DNA from: Chloroflexota bacterium
GTDB taxonomy: Bacteria > Chloroflexota > Anaerolineae > B4-G1
Length of the DNA: 16,462 bases
NCBI GenBank assembly: GCA_011046405.1
Contig: DSAR01000358.1
Coordinates: forward strand, 1-16,462
Reading direction: 5' to 3'
Shown here: in pieces, positions 7,501 to 14,356 of the stretch
Layout: every line of letters starts with the position of its first letter
How positions within the stretch are numbered: position 1 is the stretch's first letter
The notes under the pieces: generated by a model
The model's database searches: none
Seen by the model: only the letters and a program-made list of their open reading frames with translations
What the model was told of the DNA's origin: nothing
Translations under genes and position numbers: made by a program

Positions 7501-10268
7501 GCCGTAATCGAACGGCTGACTTCGTTGAACAGGGCCAACATCTCGGCCCGGTGCTCCAGCGCCTCGACCAGATGAACGTTCTCAATCGCCAGCGCGGCCT
7601 GGGCGGCGAAAATTTCCAAAACCTCGACGACGTCCTGATCGGGGGCTCGCCCATCCCGCGGTTGATCTACCGAAAGAAGCCCCTGAACGTCGCCGCCAGG
7701 TCCCACGAGCGGGACGAATAACATATCTTGAGGATGCCAACGACCCGGTTCACGCACAGGATTTTGGGCCAGCAAATCCTGGTCTTCGTAAACATCCAGG
7801 TGATTGCGCCAGTGCTCCTGCCTCTCGGCCGGGAAGTAGTAACTGCGACTCATGCGAAACTCATTGGTCATCAAATCGGCCACAACCGCCCATGGTTCCC
7901 GAAGCTTCTTCATCTTCTCGAATTGAAGGATAGGCAAACCGGCAGCCGCCACGCGACGCCGGACTGGCGGATCCTCCTCCAACACACTGATCAACACCTT
8001 GTTGAACCCGACGCTCTCTTGAATGGCGTAGGCGATCTCTTCCAGGATCTCCGCCAGCGGTCGATCGGAGCGCAAGGCCCGACTGACGCCTAACACAGCC
8101 GCCAACTGATCAGCGCGACGGCGCAGCAATTCGCCGCGATTCATCTGCTCTTGATAGCGTTGGGCATTGCCAATCGCCGTCGCTGCCTGGGCCGAAAGTC
8201 CCTCTGCAAACTCCAATACCCCCCTGTCGAAAGCAAAGCGCTCGACGCTCTCCAACGATATGAAGCCAACCGGCGCTTCCTTGTAAAAGATCGGTACGAC
8301 GAGCACCGAACGGGTCTCCGGCGCCAGACCGAACCCGCCATCCTGTGGACTCGCGTCAGGAATGAGCACCGAGTCGTTACGCTCCCAGACCTCATCCAAC
8401 GCTGGCGGAAATTCGTTCGCCTGGAGAGACGCCTGGAGGTTCACCCTCTCCTCGTCAGCATAACCCATGCAAACAGCTACTTCAAATGCATCCCGCTCTG
8501 TCTCTCGCAACACAATCGCAGCGTGATCGGCCCGACTCACGCGGCCGGCTTCTTCGAGCATTATCTGCAAGATGTGTTCCAAGTCAAGCGTAGCACTGAT
8601 CTCACTGCTCACTCGATGCAACGCACTCAACGCCTCTACCCGTTGCCGCAATTCATCGTCGGTCTGGGTATACAAGCGCGCGTTATCGATCGCAACGGCT
8701 GCTTGATCGGCCAGAACAGACAACAGCTCAATCTCTATATCAGAAAAGTGATGTACCTGGTCGAACATCGCCGATAACATACCCACAGGACAATCGGCCC
8801 GCTTGAGCGGCAAGTCGGCAAAGGCGCCGAACTGCTCCTGGACTACGTCGGGCGCCGCGCCCGGATGGTCCTCGTCCAAGGAGTCCAAGGAAGACACGTC
8901 CGACACAATCCAGGGTTCTTCTGAGACGAAGGCGTACGCTCTCCCTTCCCGCTCCAACGTGAGCACACGAGATTGGGCGACGTACTTCTCGCTCAATCCT
9001 TGGGCCATCGCCAAGCGGAGCACCTGTTGCGCCTCGTCCAGCACAAAAATGGCCGCACGCTGGCAACCAATGAGTTCCAACACAGCCGAGGCAATGGCCT
9101 GCAACACCTGTTCCAGTTCCAGCGATTCGCTGATCATAGCCGACAATTTCGCCAGGGACCGCAGCTCAGCTGCCCGCTGTCGCGTCGCCTCGTAAAGCCG
9201 GGCGTTCTCTATCGCGCTGGCAAAGTAACCGGCGACGGTCTTCAACAAGCGAATCTCCTCAGGCCCAAAACCACCCTTGCGATCCCCCAAATAAAGCTCG
9301 CCGATGCTGCGATCCTTCAACCGCAGCGCCACGCCAGCGAAGTTCTCGGGCCCAACGCGTTCCAGGCCTGGCCGGTAGGCGGGGATGATATTCGGATCGT
9401 TTTCGAGGTCGTTGCAATAATAACTGCCGCCCCGGGCGAAAATTGATCGTTCAAATCCCTCGACGTTGGTAGGGACGCTAAACAACTCGACCGTCTCTCG
9501 ATCTGCGCCGGCCGAGGCCAAATATCGGGCGCACAATGCCTCTCGCTCTGCATCGTAAAGCATGAGCATGCCTCGCTTCGCCCCCAGTAAACGAATCGTC
9601 TCATCCATCACGCCATCTAACAGATCGTCGAGATTGAGCGTCGAACCTGCCAGGGCTGCAACCCGGGCCAATCCAGCCTGTTGTTCGGCCCGGCGCTGCG
9701 TCTCTGCAAACAGATGTGCATTCTCAATCGCGATGACTGCCTGGTTGGCAATGGCCTGGAGCATTTCCAGATCCTGTTCGGACCAGGCATCTTCTTGATA
9801 ACAGGCCAACTCCAGCGTGCCTACAAAACGCCCGTCGCTCTGCAACGGGAAACCAACGTAGGATTGCAAAGGATAGCGTTCGACGTCCAGCTTGGGTCGC
9901 ACGTCTTCCCGGGCCTGAATATCGCGAACCAATAAGGAGCGTTTATGCCGAATAATCCAACCGGTATATCCCTCGTCCACGAAATAGACGCCATCCGTTC
10001 CCAGGTCTTGATGGTGATCGCCACCCCACCCACACGTCACGCAACACTGACGTTCATCGTCCCACAGGGTAATTTCGCCCACGTCGTAAGGCACTAACTG
10101 ACGTGTACGGGATAGGATCGCGTCGAACGTCGATTTCAAGGCGCTCCGAATCCCCGCCTCATCCATAGTCCTGTCCTGACAACAGTTATCCATTGAGCAA
10201 CCATCATCGTCCGCCCCATCCACTATCTTAGAAGATTCCACAGTCAACTGCCAATTCTGCGAATCCAT
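4566..10268 (-). CDS. Hybrid sensor histidine kinase, 7 x GAF-PAS-HisKA-HATPase-REC-REC
   Basis: This very large cytoplasmic sensor kinase has 1900 residues and no membrane segment. Seven GAF domains can be read from repeated end motifs such as QAVIAIENAHLF and AAVAIDNARLY, at about 41-185, 200-357, 373-533, 548-705, 722-902, 911-1070 and 1106-1268. A coiled-coil linker lies between GAF6 and GAF7. A PAS domain (about 1291-1405, with GVIVTNADGKIVLFN) precedes HisKA with phospho-acceptor His1421 in SHELRTP. The ATPase shows the N box (Asn1536/Asn1540), DTGIGI at 1568-1573, FDRFF at 1582-1586 and GAGLGLSIVK at 1598. REC1 has Asp1663, Asp1706 and Lys1755; REC2 has Asp1780/1781, Asp1824 and Lys1878. 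All key residues are intact, so it should be an active kinase. The N-terminus is Cys-rich (C24, C29, C30, then CCVTC at 75-79). The start is uncertain: Met35 (10166) has a better AGGAC-type site than Met1. Confidence 0.97.
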   Translation of the reverse strand: MDSQNWQLTVESSKIVDGADDDGCSMDNCCQDRTMDEAGIRSALKSTFDAILSRTRQLVPYDVGEITLWDDERQCCVTCGWGGDHHQDLGTDGVYFVDEGYTGWIIRHKRSLLVRDIQAREDVRPKLDVERYPLQSYVGFPLQSDGRFVGTLELACYQEDAWSEQDLEMLQAIANQAVIAIENAHLFAETQRRAEQQAGLARVAALAGSTLNLDDLLDGVMDETIRLLGAKRGMLMLYDAEREALCARYLASAGADRETVELFSVPTNVEGFERSIFARGGSYYCNDLENDPNIIPAYRPGLERVGPENFAGVALRLKDRSIGELYLGDRKGGFGPEEIRLLKTVAGYFASAIENARLYEATRQRAAELRSLAKLSAMISESLELEQVLQAIASAVLELIGCQRAAIFVLDEAQQVLRLAMAQGLSEKYVAQSRVLTLEREGRAYAFVSEEPWIVSDVSSLDSLDEDHPGAAPDVVQEQFGAFADLPLKRADCPVGMLSAMFDQVHHFSDIEIELLSVLADQAAVAIDNARLYTQTDDELRQRVEALSALHRVSSEISATLDLEHILQIMLEEAGRVSRADHAAIVLRETERDAFEVAVCMGYADEERVNLQASLQANEFPPALDEVWERNDSVLIPDASPQDGGFGLAPETRSVLVVPIFYKEAPVGFISLESVERFAFDRGVLEFAEGLSAQAATAIGNAQRYQEQMNRGELLRRRADQLAAVLGVSRALRSDRPLAEILEEIAYAIQESVGFNKVLISVLEEDPPVRRRVAAAGLPILQFEKMKKLREPWAVVADLMTNEFRMSRSYYFPAERQEHWRNHLDVYEDQDLLAQNPVREPGRWHPQDMLFVPLVGPGGDVQGLLSVDQPRDGRAPDQDVVEVLEIFAAQAALAIENVHLVEALEHRAEMLALFNEVSRSITAHLQTVALSDILNTVVEMVPKLLGGDHSYIFLLDVDSGQYVPQAAYGVPLENMSALAFAPGEGLVGAAAVGGEALNVQDVQHDPRYIAKFEEDETKSAILAPLVVGDQAVGILCVGRRVDPAFSDTEVSTLSALADQVAVAVANARLFEEVRSFSQELERRVEERTQALAEAMRELTEERDRVETLYHITSQLSVSLDLERVLHRALELIAEAVEAERGAILMLESGTDRLMYRAALGADVKLPIGGQPTRFKRGEGLAGWVIEHRESVIVPDIREDARWVESQDRSDGLEYRSALLVPLALGPEVLGAMLLFHPETGHFDEDHLILVETTVIQVSNAINNAELYQLIREQAERLGSALKAQRVEAAKSQAILEGVADGVIVTNADGKIVLFNAAAERILGLSRGEAAGRAINEMLGPYGAQARDWMRQVAQWADDPGSYVAEEYLAARLEIGDRIVSVHLAPALMGDEFLGMVSVFRDVTVEVEAERAKTEFVSTVSHELRTPMTSIKGYVELLLMGAVGALTDSQHNFLSIIDSNVNRLTVLVNDLLDISRIESGRIALSPEMIYVEAVTEQVIAEMEARALRKSLALRAEIPEALPQVFADPDRIAQVLTNLVANACQYTPEGGEVVVSARMNGDEVWVQVHDTGIGISEDDQTKIFDRFFRADDPFVQDASGAGLGLSIVKSLVEMQGGKIWVESTLGEGSTFSFSLPIAEDVVPREDGIVAAPLISDGLKMLVVEDDHDVAQLIRLHLSGEGREILIAQRGDEAVEIARRERPDLITLDVLLPDTDGFAVLEALKTDPATREIPVIIISVFSDRDECLRLGAVDYVTKPISDKKLLQVVRRVLARRGTILVVDDNEDTLSLVHHILEDSGFAVRTVNRGQQALRMARDVRPALIMLDLRMPDLDGQVVLQRLKKDPITQEIPVIVMTGSTIIDDAKRCKVLSLGANGLMSKPFSVQELVQEVEMALDDGALLN

Positions 10269-10314
10269 GCCCCATCAACACCATGGTTAAAGATTCATTA
10301 GCCCATCGAAAGCG

Positions 10315-11178
10315 CTAGATTCCACGATTCACCGCCTCGCGCCGCGCGCCCGAAGCCGCCTCGGTGATCTCACGAATGTCGTAGAAGGGGCCATCCTCCG
10401 AGGTGATCACGCCGATCGCCAAAGACATCAATTCGACCCCCTCCTGGCGCGCTTTCCAGTCGTAGTGGGTGCCGACCTCGGCGTCGAAACGGTCCCTAAA
10501 CGCCTGGACGATCTGCGGCACATCGTCCTTGGAGGAAGCAATCACGATGAAATCATCTCCGCTGATATGGCCAATGAAATCGCTGGGGGTGCCGGCCTCA
10601 TCCACCGCCTGACCGAGGACCATCGCCGCAAAGCGTAGCACTTCCTCGCCAGCCACGAATCCATACTCGTCCTTGAAATCGCCAAAGCCCTGGATGCCCG
10701 CGTAAATGATCCCCCAATCCTCCCGGCGCATCAGTTGCCGCAATTGCTCCTCGATCAGGCCGCCGCTAGGCAAGCCGGTCGTCGCGTTAGTCAGGCTTTC
10801 ATATTTAGCCCGCGACAGCGCGTTCTTGACCCGGAACTTGAGTTCCTCCAGGTCGAAAGGCTTGGTGATATAATCGTCGGCGCCCAGCTCGAGGCCGTGG
10901 ATTTTATCGGAACGCTCATCCTTCTGGGTCAAGAAGATGATCGGGACATGGCTGGTACGGAGATTGCCTCGCAGATTGCGACACACGTCATACCCATCCA
11001 TATCCGGCAGCATAATATCAAGGACGATGATGTGCGGCAATTGCTGGCGACACATCTCCAGGGCATCTTCGCCGCGTTGAGCGACCGCCACCTCATATCC
11101 CTGCGATTGAAAGTAGATGCGTAACATATTGGAGATGTCGGTATCGTCCTCGACGATCATCAATCTACCTTCGGACAT
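10315..11178 (-). CDS. Response regulator with degenerate GGDEF domain
   Basis: This 287-residue protein begins with a REC domain at about 5-122 that has Glu10/Asp11/Asp12, phospho-acceptor Asp54 in IIVLDIMLPDMDG, Thr84 and Lys106 in YITKPFDL. A GGDEF-like domain follows from about 130 (TTGLPSGG) to the end. GGDEF domains make cyclic-di-GMP from two GTP. Here the signature is SGDDF at 206-210, and the segment matching the metal-binding (L/F)DID of active cyclases reads AGIQGF, so the first metal Asp is missing. The domain is therefore probably not a cyclase; it may bind nucleotide or a partner instead. An excellent AGGAGG site directly follows the stop of the oxidoreductase gene and precedes the ATG, which indicates translational coupling. 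The hybrid kinase gene follows after 46 bases. Confidence 0.9.
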   Translation of the reverse strand: MSEGRLMIVEDDTDISNMLRIYFQSQGYEVAVAQRGEDALEMCRQQLPHIIVLDIMLPDMDGYDVCRNLRGNLRTSHVPIIFLTQKDERSDKIHGLELGADDYITKPFDLEELKFRVKNALSRAKYESLTNATTGLPSGGLIEEQLRQLMRREDWGIIYAGIQGFGDFKDEYGFVAGEEVLRFAAMVLGQAVDEAGTPSDFIGHISGDDFIVIASSKDDVPQIVQAFRDRFDAEVGTHYDWKARQEGVELMSLAIGVITSEDGPFYDIREITEAASGARREAVNRGI

Positions 11179-11182
11179 AATT

Positions 11183-11188
11183 CCTCCT
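11183..11188 (-). promoter_or_regulatory. Strong Shine-Dalgarno AGGAGG of the REC-GGDEF gene
   Basis: The minus strand reads TGA-AAGGAGG-like: the oxidoreductase stop (11191-11189) abuts AGGAGG, followed by AATT and ATG 11178. This is the most canonical ribosome binding site in the window, and it fixes the start of the response regulator. Confidence 0.8.
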
Positions 11189-12235
11189 TCAAATTGAGCG
11201 AATCGCTGATAGCTCCGTCAGTCTAAAGCCATGCTTGTGGGCCAAACGAGCGATCTCATGCACCTTTTCGACCTGAATCTGTTTACCCAGCGAGTAACTC
11301 TCGTACCGCTCTTCCAACGCTAATACCATCGTTTCTGCCATACATGCATAAGCCTTGCCCGGGGGCAAGCCAAAGTCAAAACCAAAATCGACTTCACCCG
11401 GCACATCCATCACACCGCCGGCAATCACCATCACGTCCTTCCGCTCTCGCGACACCTGCGGCGATACGTCTGAGGGGATGGCTACGTCGTAAATGACGGC
11501 TCTCTCCTTCAGATGTCCGGGTTGAATGAGCGGTCCAATCGCATTCGTCGCGCTGACGACCAAATCCGCCTCTCGAATAGCCTCGATCTGCGTCGAAGCG
11601 TGAACCTGGCCCTTCCCGACGCTACTGACCTCGTGTGCAACCTGCGCTAGACGTCCCTCCCGCAACCCAATCAACACGATATGACCCACCGATGGCGCCA
11701 GACACAGCGCACACGCGCGACCGATGCTGCCCGTCGCGCCAAGCACAGCGACGGTCACTGAGTCCAGCGAGAGTCTCCTGGCTTGCGCGAGCACTTCCAG
11801 GGCCTCGATCACTGTCGCTACCGTCAGGCTGCGCCCCGTGGTGACGGGAACGTCAAGCTGCCGAGAAACGGTTACTCCGCCATCGCCGACCGAGGAGGTA
11901 AAAGCCAGCAACCCCAATAGGCGCGCACCCAATCGTTCGGCCAGCCGGCCCGTCTGGACGAGTTTAGCGTAAACGGTCCGTGGCGGAAGGGTCAACATAC
12001 GCCGGGCAGTGAATGGACAGGCCAACAGAACGCCTTCCACTTCTTTCCCCGTCGCTGCCGAGCGCACACCTCGAATTCGAGAGAGATAGAGTGGTGGCCA
12101 AAATCGGGAACAAAAATGAATCAACGACACGGGCAACACGCGGGCCAAGAAGGGGTATTTCCGCGCTACGTCCTCCTTGGGCCTGAGTGGATGGATCACG
12201 CACGAAAAAGAAAGGGCTGGCGTCTCTCCGTCCAT
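11189..12235 (-). CDS. Long-chain acyl-ACP reductase (AAR)-like NAD(P)-dependent oxidoreductase
   Basis: This 348-residue protein resembles cyanobacterial acyl-ACP reductase, which reduces fatty acyl-ACP to fatty aldehyde with NADPH. Shared features recognised by eye are the GxFTS-like AFTSSVGD at 111-118, VTTG at 131-134, the Rossmann signature VAVLGATGSIG at 162-172, the Ser/Thr-rich VVSAT loop, the NGG-like VIAGGVMDV at 270-278, and a C-terminal block (about 293-340) with YACMAETM, SLGKQIQVEKV and HKHGF. Cys298 in that block aligns with the Cys that carries the acyl group in the cyanobacterial enzyme. The length also fits (about 340). The N-terminus (HPLRPKEDVARKYPFLARVLP) differs from cyanobacterial AAR, so this is a divergent branch and its substrate may not be acyl-ACP. 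No aldehyde-deformylating oxygenase is seen nearby. ATG 12235 is used; an in-frame TAG two codons upstream limits any longer start. Confidence 0.78.
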   Translation of the reverse strand: MDGETPALSFSCVIHPLRPKEDVARKYPFLARVLPVSLIHFCSRFWPPLYLSRIRGVRSAATGKEVEGVLLACPFTARRMLTLPPRTVYAKLVQTGRLAERLGARLLGLLAFTSSVGDGGVTVSRQLDVPVTTGRSLTVATVIEALEVLAQARRLSLDSVTVAVLGATGSIGRACALCLAPSVGHIVLIGLREGRLAQVAHEVSSVGKGQVHASTQIEAIREADLVVSATNAIGPLIQPGHLKERAVIYDVAIPSDVSPQVSRERKDVMVIAGGVMDVPGEVDFGFDFGLPPGKAYACMAETMVLALEERYESYSLGKQIQVEKVHEIARLAHKHGFRLTELSAIRSI

Positions 12236-12257
12236 CAGCTAACGCTCATACATGCGC

Positions 12258-13490
12258 CTATGCAGCGCCGCGCCATGCGGTATCTTCAGATGATCGCTGT
12301 CCTCGTAGAAAAATGGTGCGGTCGATCACCCGGCGCTCCGGTGTGGCAAACAGGACCACGTCCGACTCGATAGCCCGGGCCGGATACACCACCATGCCAG
12401 AACCAATGTGGCAATGATGTCCCACGCAGCCACCGATCACCTGGAAACCGGTCTCCTGTGGCTTTCCCTCGAAAATCGCCCGGATAGGTTTTTTGGGAAT
12501 CAGATTGAAATCGGTAAAGGTGCTGCCGGCGCCGATAAAGCTCTCTCTCCCTACGCTGCAAAACTGGAGACACGTATTCTGGGCCAACATGCTATCCTTC
12601 ATCATCACGCTAGAGAAGACGGCTGCCCGGAAAGGCAGGAAACACCGGTCCGACACCACGCTCCACTGCACCTGCCCTCCCTGGGTGATACTCACGTTAT
12701 CGCCAATGACCGAAACGTCGATCACCACCCCCGGCCCGATGTTGACGTTGTTTCCAATATAGGTCGGCCCCTTGATAATGGCTGTGGGATCGATACTGCA
12801 ATTACGTCCAACCTTCACGACCTCCGACGACGTGTGAACGTTTCGCCTTTCCAACATCGCGCGCCATAATATCCGGAGTTGCTTCTCTACCTTCTCGCTC
12901 TCGATATCCAAGCGCGCGCCATTAGACATCACGCCGAAAATCACGTTGGCTGTGATTGTGTGCATCCAATGCTCGATAGAACAAAAGGCCTTGATTGGCA
13001 CCTGGTACACCAGGTCCCCGGCCCGATCCGACATATGGGTTGGCACGTGGTAATACCCCATCTCGTGAGCGCCGGTATCGATCACTAAAGGCGCGACTTC
13101 GGGCTTGAACCCGTTTGGGAAATACCACATATCGGCGACGTATACGTCGCCTTCCTGCCTGATACCTCGCTGCAAATGGAGCGCGTGGGTCGTAATCGCC
13201 AGATCATCCAGAGAGAAAGCAACCCGGCAAGGGCGATTGAAATCGCGCGCTTTCTGGATGAACTCGTCGAGAAAGAATTGGTCGAAAAACAGATTGTCCC
13301 GGTAGATAATCGTCTCTTCGATATCATCATCCACCTCGGCCAGTGAATCAATTTCGCGCTCAATCACGTCATAACGGGCAAACAGATCCCGTTGATGAAG
13401 CCATAACGTCTTATTGAGCACCCGCAAATCACGCGCTGGCTCATTGAAGGGAAATATCTTGTGGCGATCTCGCAAAATTATTTTACGCAT
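12258..13490 (-). CDS. Left-handed beta-helix (hexapeptide) acyltransferase-like protein
   Basis: This 410-residue protein has a C-terminal half (about 226-375) made of hexapeptide-type repeats, for example VGRNCSIDPTAII, YIGNNVNIGPGVVI, VIGDNVSIT and GCVGHHCHIGSGMVV. These build the triangular beta-helix of LpxA/GlmU-type acyl- and acetyltransferases. The N-terminal ~220 residues carry FPFNEPARDLRVLNKTLWLHQRDL, which faintly resembles the opening of GlmU-like sugar nucleotidyltransferase domains but lacks an obvious nucleotide-binding GxGTR loop. Enzyme activity and substrate cannot be assigned. The HH at 358-359 in the helix is a candidate catalytic site. The gene lies 22 bases upstream of the AAR-like gene and probably shares its transcript, so a role with acyl donors is plausible but inferred. 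Confidence 0.82.
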   Translation of the reverse strand: MRKIILRDRHKIFPFNEPARDLRVLNKTLWLHQRDLFARYDVIEREIDSLAEVDDDIEETIIYRDNLFFDQFFLDEFIQKARDFNRPCRVAFSLDDLAITTHALHLQRGIRQEGDVYVADMWYFPNGFKPEVAPLVIDTGAHEMGYYHVPTHMSDRAGDLVYQVPIKAFCSIEHWMHTITANVIFGVMSNGARLDIESEKVEKQLRILWRAMLERRNVHTSSEVVKVGRNCSIDPTAIIKGPTYIGNNVNIGPGVVIDVSVIGDNVSITQGGQVQWSVVSDRCFLPFRAAVFSSVMMKDSMLAQNTCLQFCSVGRESFIGAGSTFTDFNLIPKKPIRAIFEGKPQETGFQVIGGCVGHHCHIGSGMVVYPARAIESDVVLFATPERRVIDRTIFLRGQRSSEDTAWRGAA

Positions 13491-13533
13491 ATATCTCTCG
13501 CCTAGACCTGGCCCTGACCATCACGTTCGACTG

Positions 13534-13631
13534 AGACTTCCGAAGTCTAGAAAATAGCTTTGGAGCGCAAGAAACCGAGCTTTTGCAAAGATTCAGCCGA
13601 TGAAATGAATCGTTGTAGACTTCGGAAGTCT
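13534..13631. repeat. 98-bp palindromic element with self-palindromic inverted ends (REP/MITE-like)
   Basis: The left end AGACTTCCGAAGTCT (13534-13548) and right end AGACTTCGGAAGTCT (13617-13631) are exact reverse complements, and each is itself a 7+1+7 palindrome. The match extends one base inward (13549/13616). Between them lies an AT-rich segment with an internal hairpin (CTTTG 13558-13562 and CAAAG 13586-13590, enclosing a nested CAAG/CTTTTG). The element occupies most of the 158-bp spacer between the V4R gene and the beta-helix gene. It could be a non-autonomous interspersed repeat or a pair of operator sites 83 bp apart; no transposase is present. Confidence 0.7.
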
Positions 13632-13648
13632 AATATGCCATTGTCGAA

Positions 13649-14356
13649 TTAATCCAACGGACGCTTGCCGATCGATATCGTACACGTCGAATCGCCGGTG
13701 GCAATGCAGGAGACTTCTTCCACGTAAAAACTCTTGCCTCCGCTTACCCAATAAAGGCCCTCTTCCAAAATTCCCACTGCCAGATGACAACATGGAGAAT
13801 CCGATTTGCGACCCCAACAGGTTCCACATCGTTCCATCATCCAATAAAAGTACTGCTCATCCTCCCGCAGACTGACCAGGTGATCGGTAAACTTGTTGAA
13901 TGTCTGCGCGAGGACCTCGAATCCGACCTTCAATTTCATCCCCAGGGGCAAAACGCGAAAGGTCAAATCGGCAATCCCTAACATCGGGCCAAAATCCTTG
14001 ACGCCAAATTTGAAGCAGGCATGACCGGCCCGCCTGGCCAATCCACGTCCGCCCCGAGGGCCATACATCTCGTCGAGCGCCTGTAACAATTGCCCCACAT
14101 CGTCAAACGAAAATTCTTTGGAAAAATTATTCGGCGGATATGCCTCGATGTAATCTGGGAGGCGGGCCAGGTTTAGAATCGCATTCACCCCATTTCGGCC
14201 CATCACGTCTTCCATCGCCAGGAGAATGATGCGCCCCATTTTGTTGGGGAAGAAGTATTGCGGCGGGTCTTGATTGGAAAGCGATCCCTCGTTCCCTTCC
14301 CCCACACCAGGGTTCACCCGCTGGCTGACAGAAACGCTTGGGTTAGATATCCCCAT
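13649..14356 (-). CDS. V4R (4-vinyl reductase-like) domain protein
   Basis: This 235-residue protein has a C-terminal V4R domain (about 120-233), the fold found in BchJ-related proteins and in many bacterial sensors, proposed to bind hydrocarbon or other hydrophobic ligands. The family pattern is clear in the blocks PNKMGRIILLAMEDVMGRNG (38-57), MYGPRGGRGLARRAG and LPLGMKLKVG. The Cys cluster C177xxC180, C189-C190-H191, C217 and C225 could hold a metal, probably zinc. The first 33 residues are low complexity and poorly conserved-looking, so the true start could be downstream, but ATG 14356 overlaps the hydrolase stop by 14 bp as expected for a coupled pair. The family has no catalytic reaction assigned outside pigment synthesis. 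The gene context (GTPase, hydrolase, kinase) favours a small-molecule sensor role. Confidence 0.9.
   Translation of the reverse strand: MGISNPSVSVSQRVNPGVGEGNEGSLSNQDPPQYFFPNKMGRIILLAMEDVMGRNGVNAILNLARLPDYIEAYPPNNFSKEFSFDDVGQLLQALDEMYGPRGGRGLARRAGHACFKFGVKDFGPMLGIADLTFRVLPLGMKLKVGFEVLAQTFNKFTDHLVSLREDEQYFYWMMERCGTCWGRKSDSPCCHLAVGILEEGLYWVSGGKSFYVEEVSCIATGDSTCTISIGKRPLD

Noticed and set aside
8151..8777. 208-residue plus-strand open frame
   Set aside because: It is antisense to GAF3-GAF4 of the kinase and has no ribosome binding site or recognisable domain.
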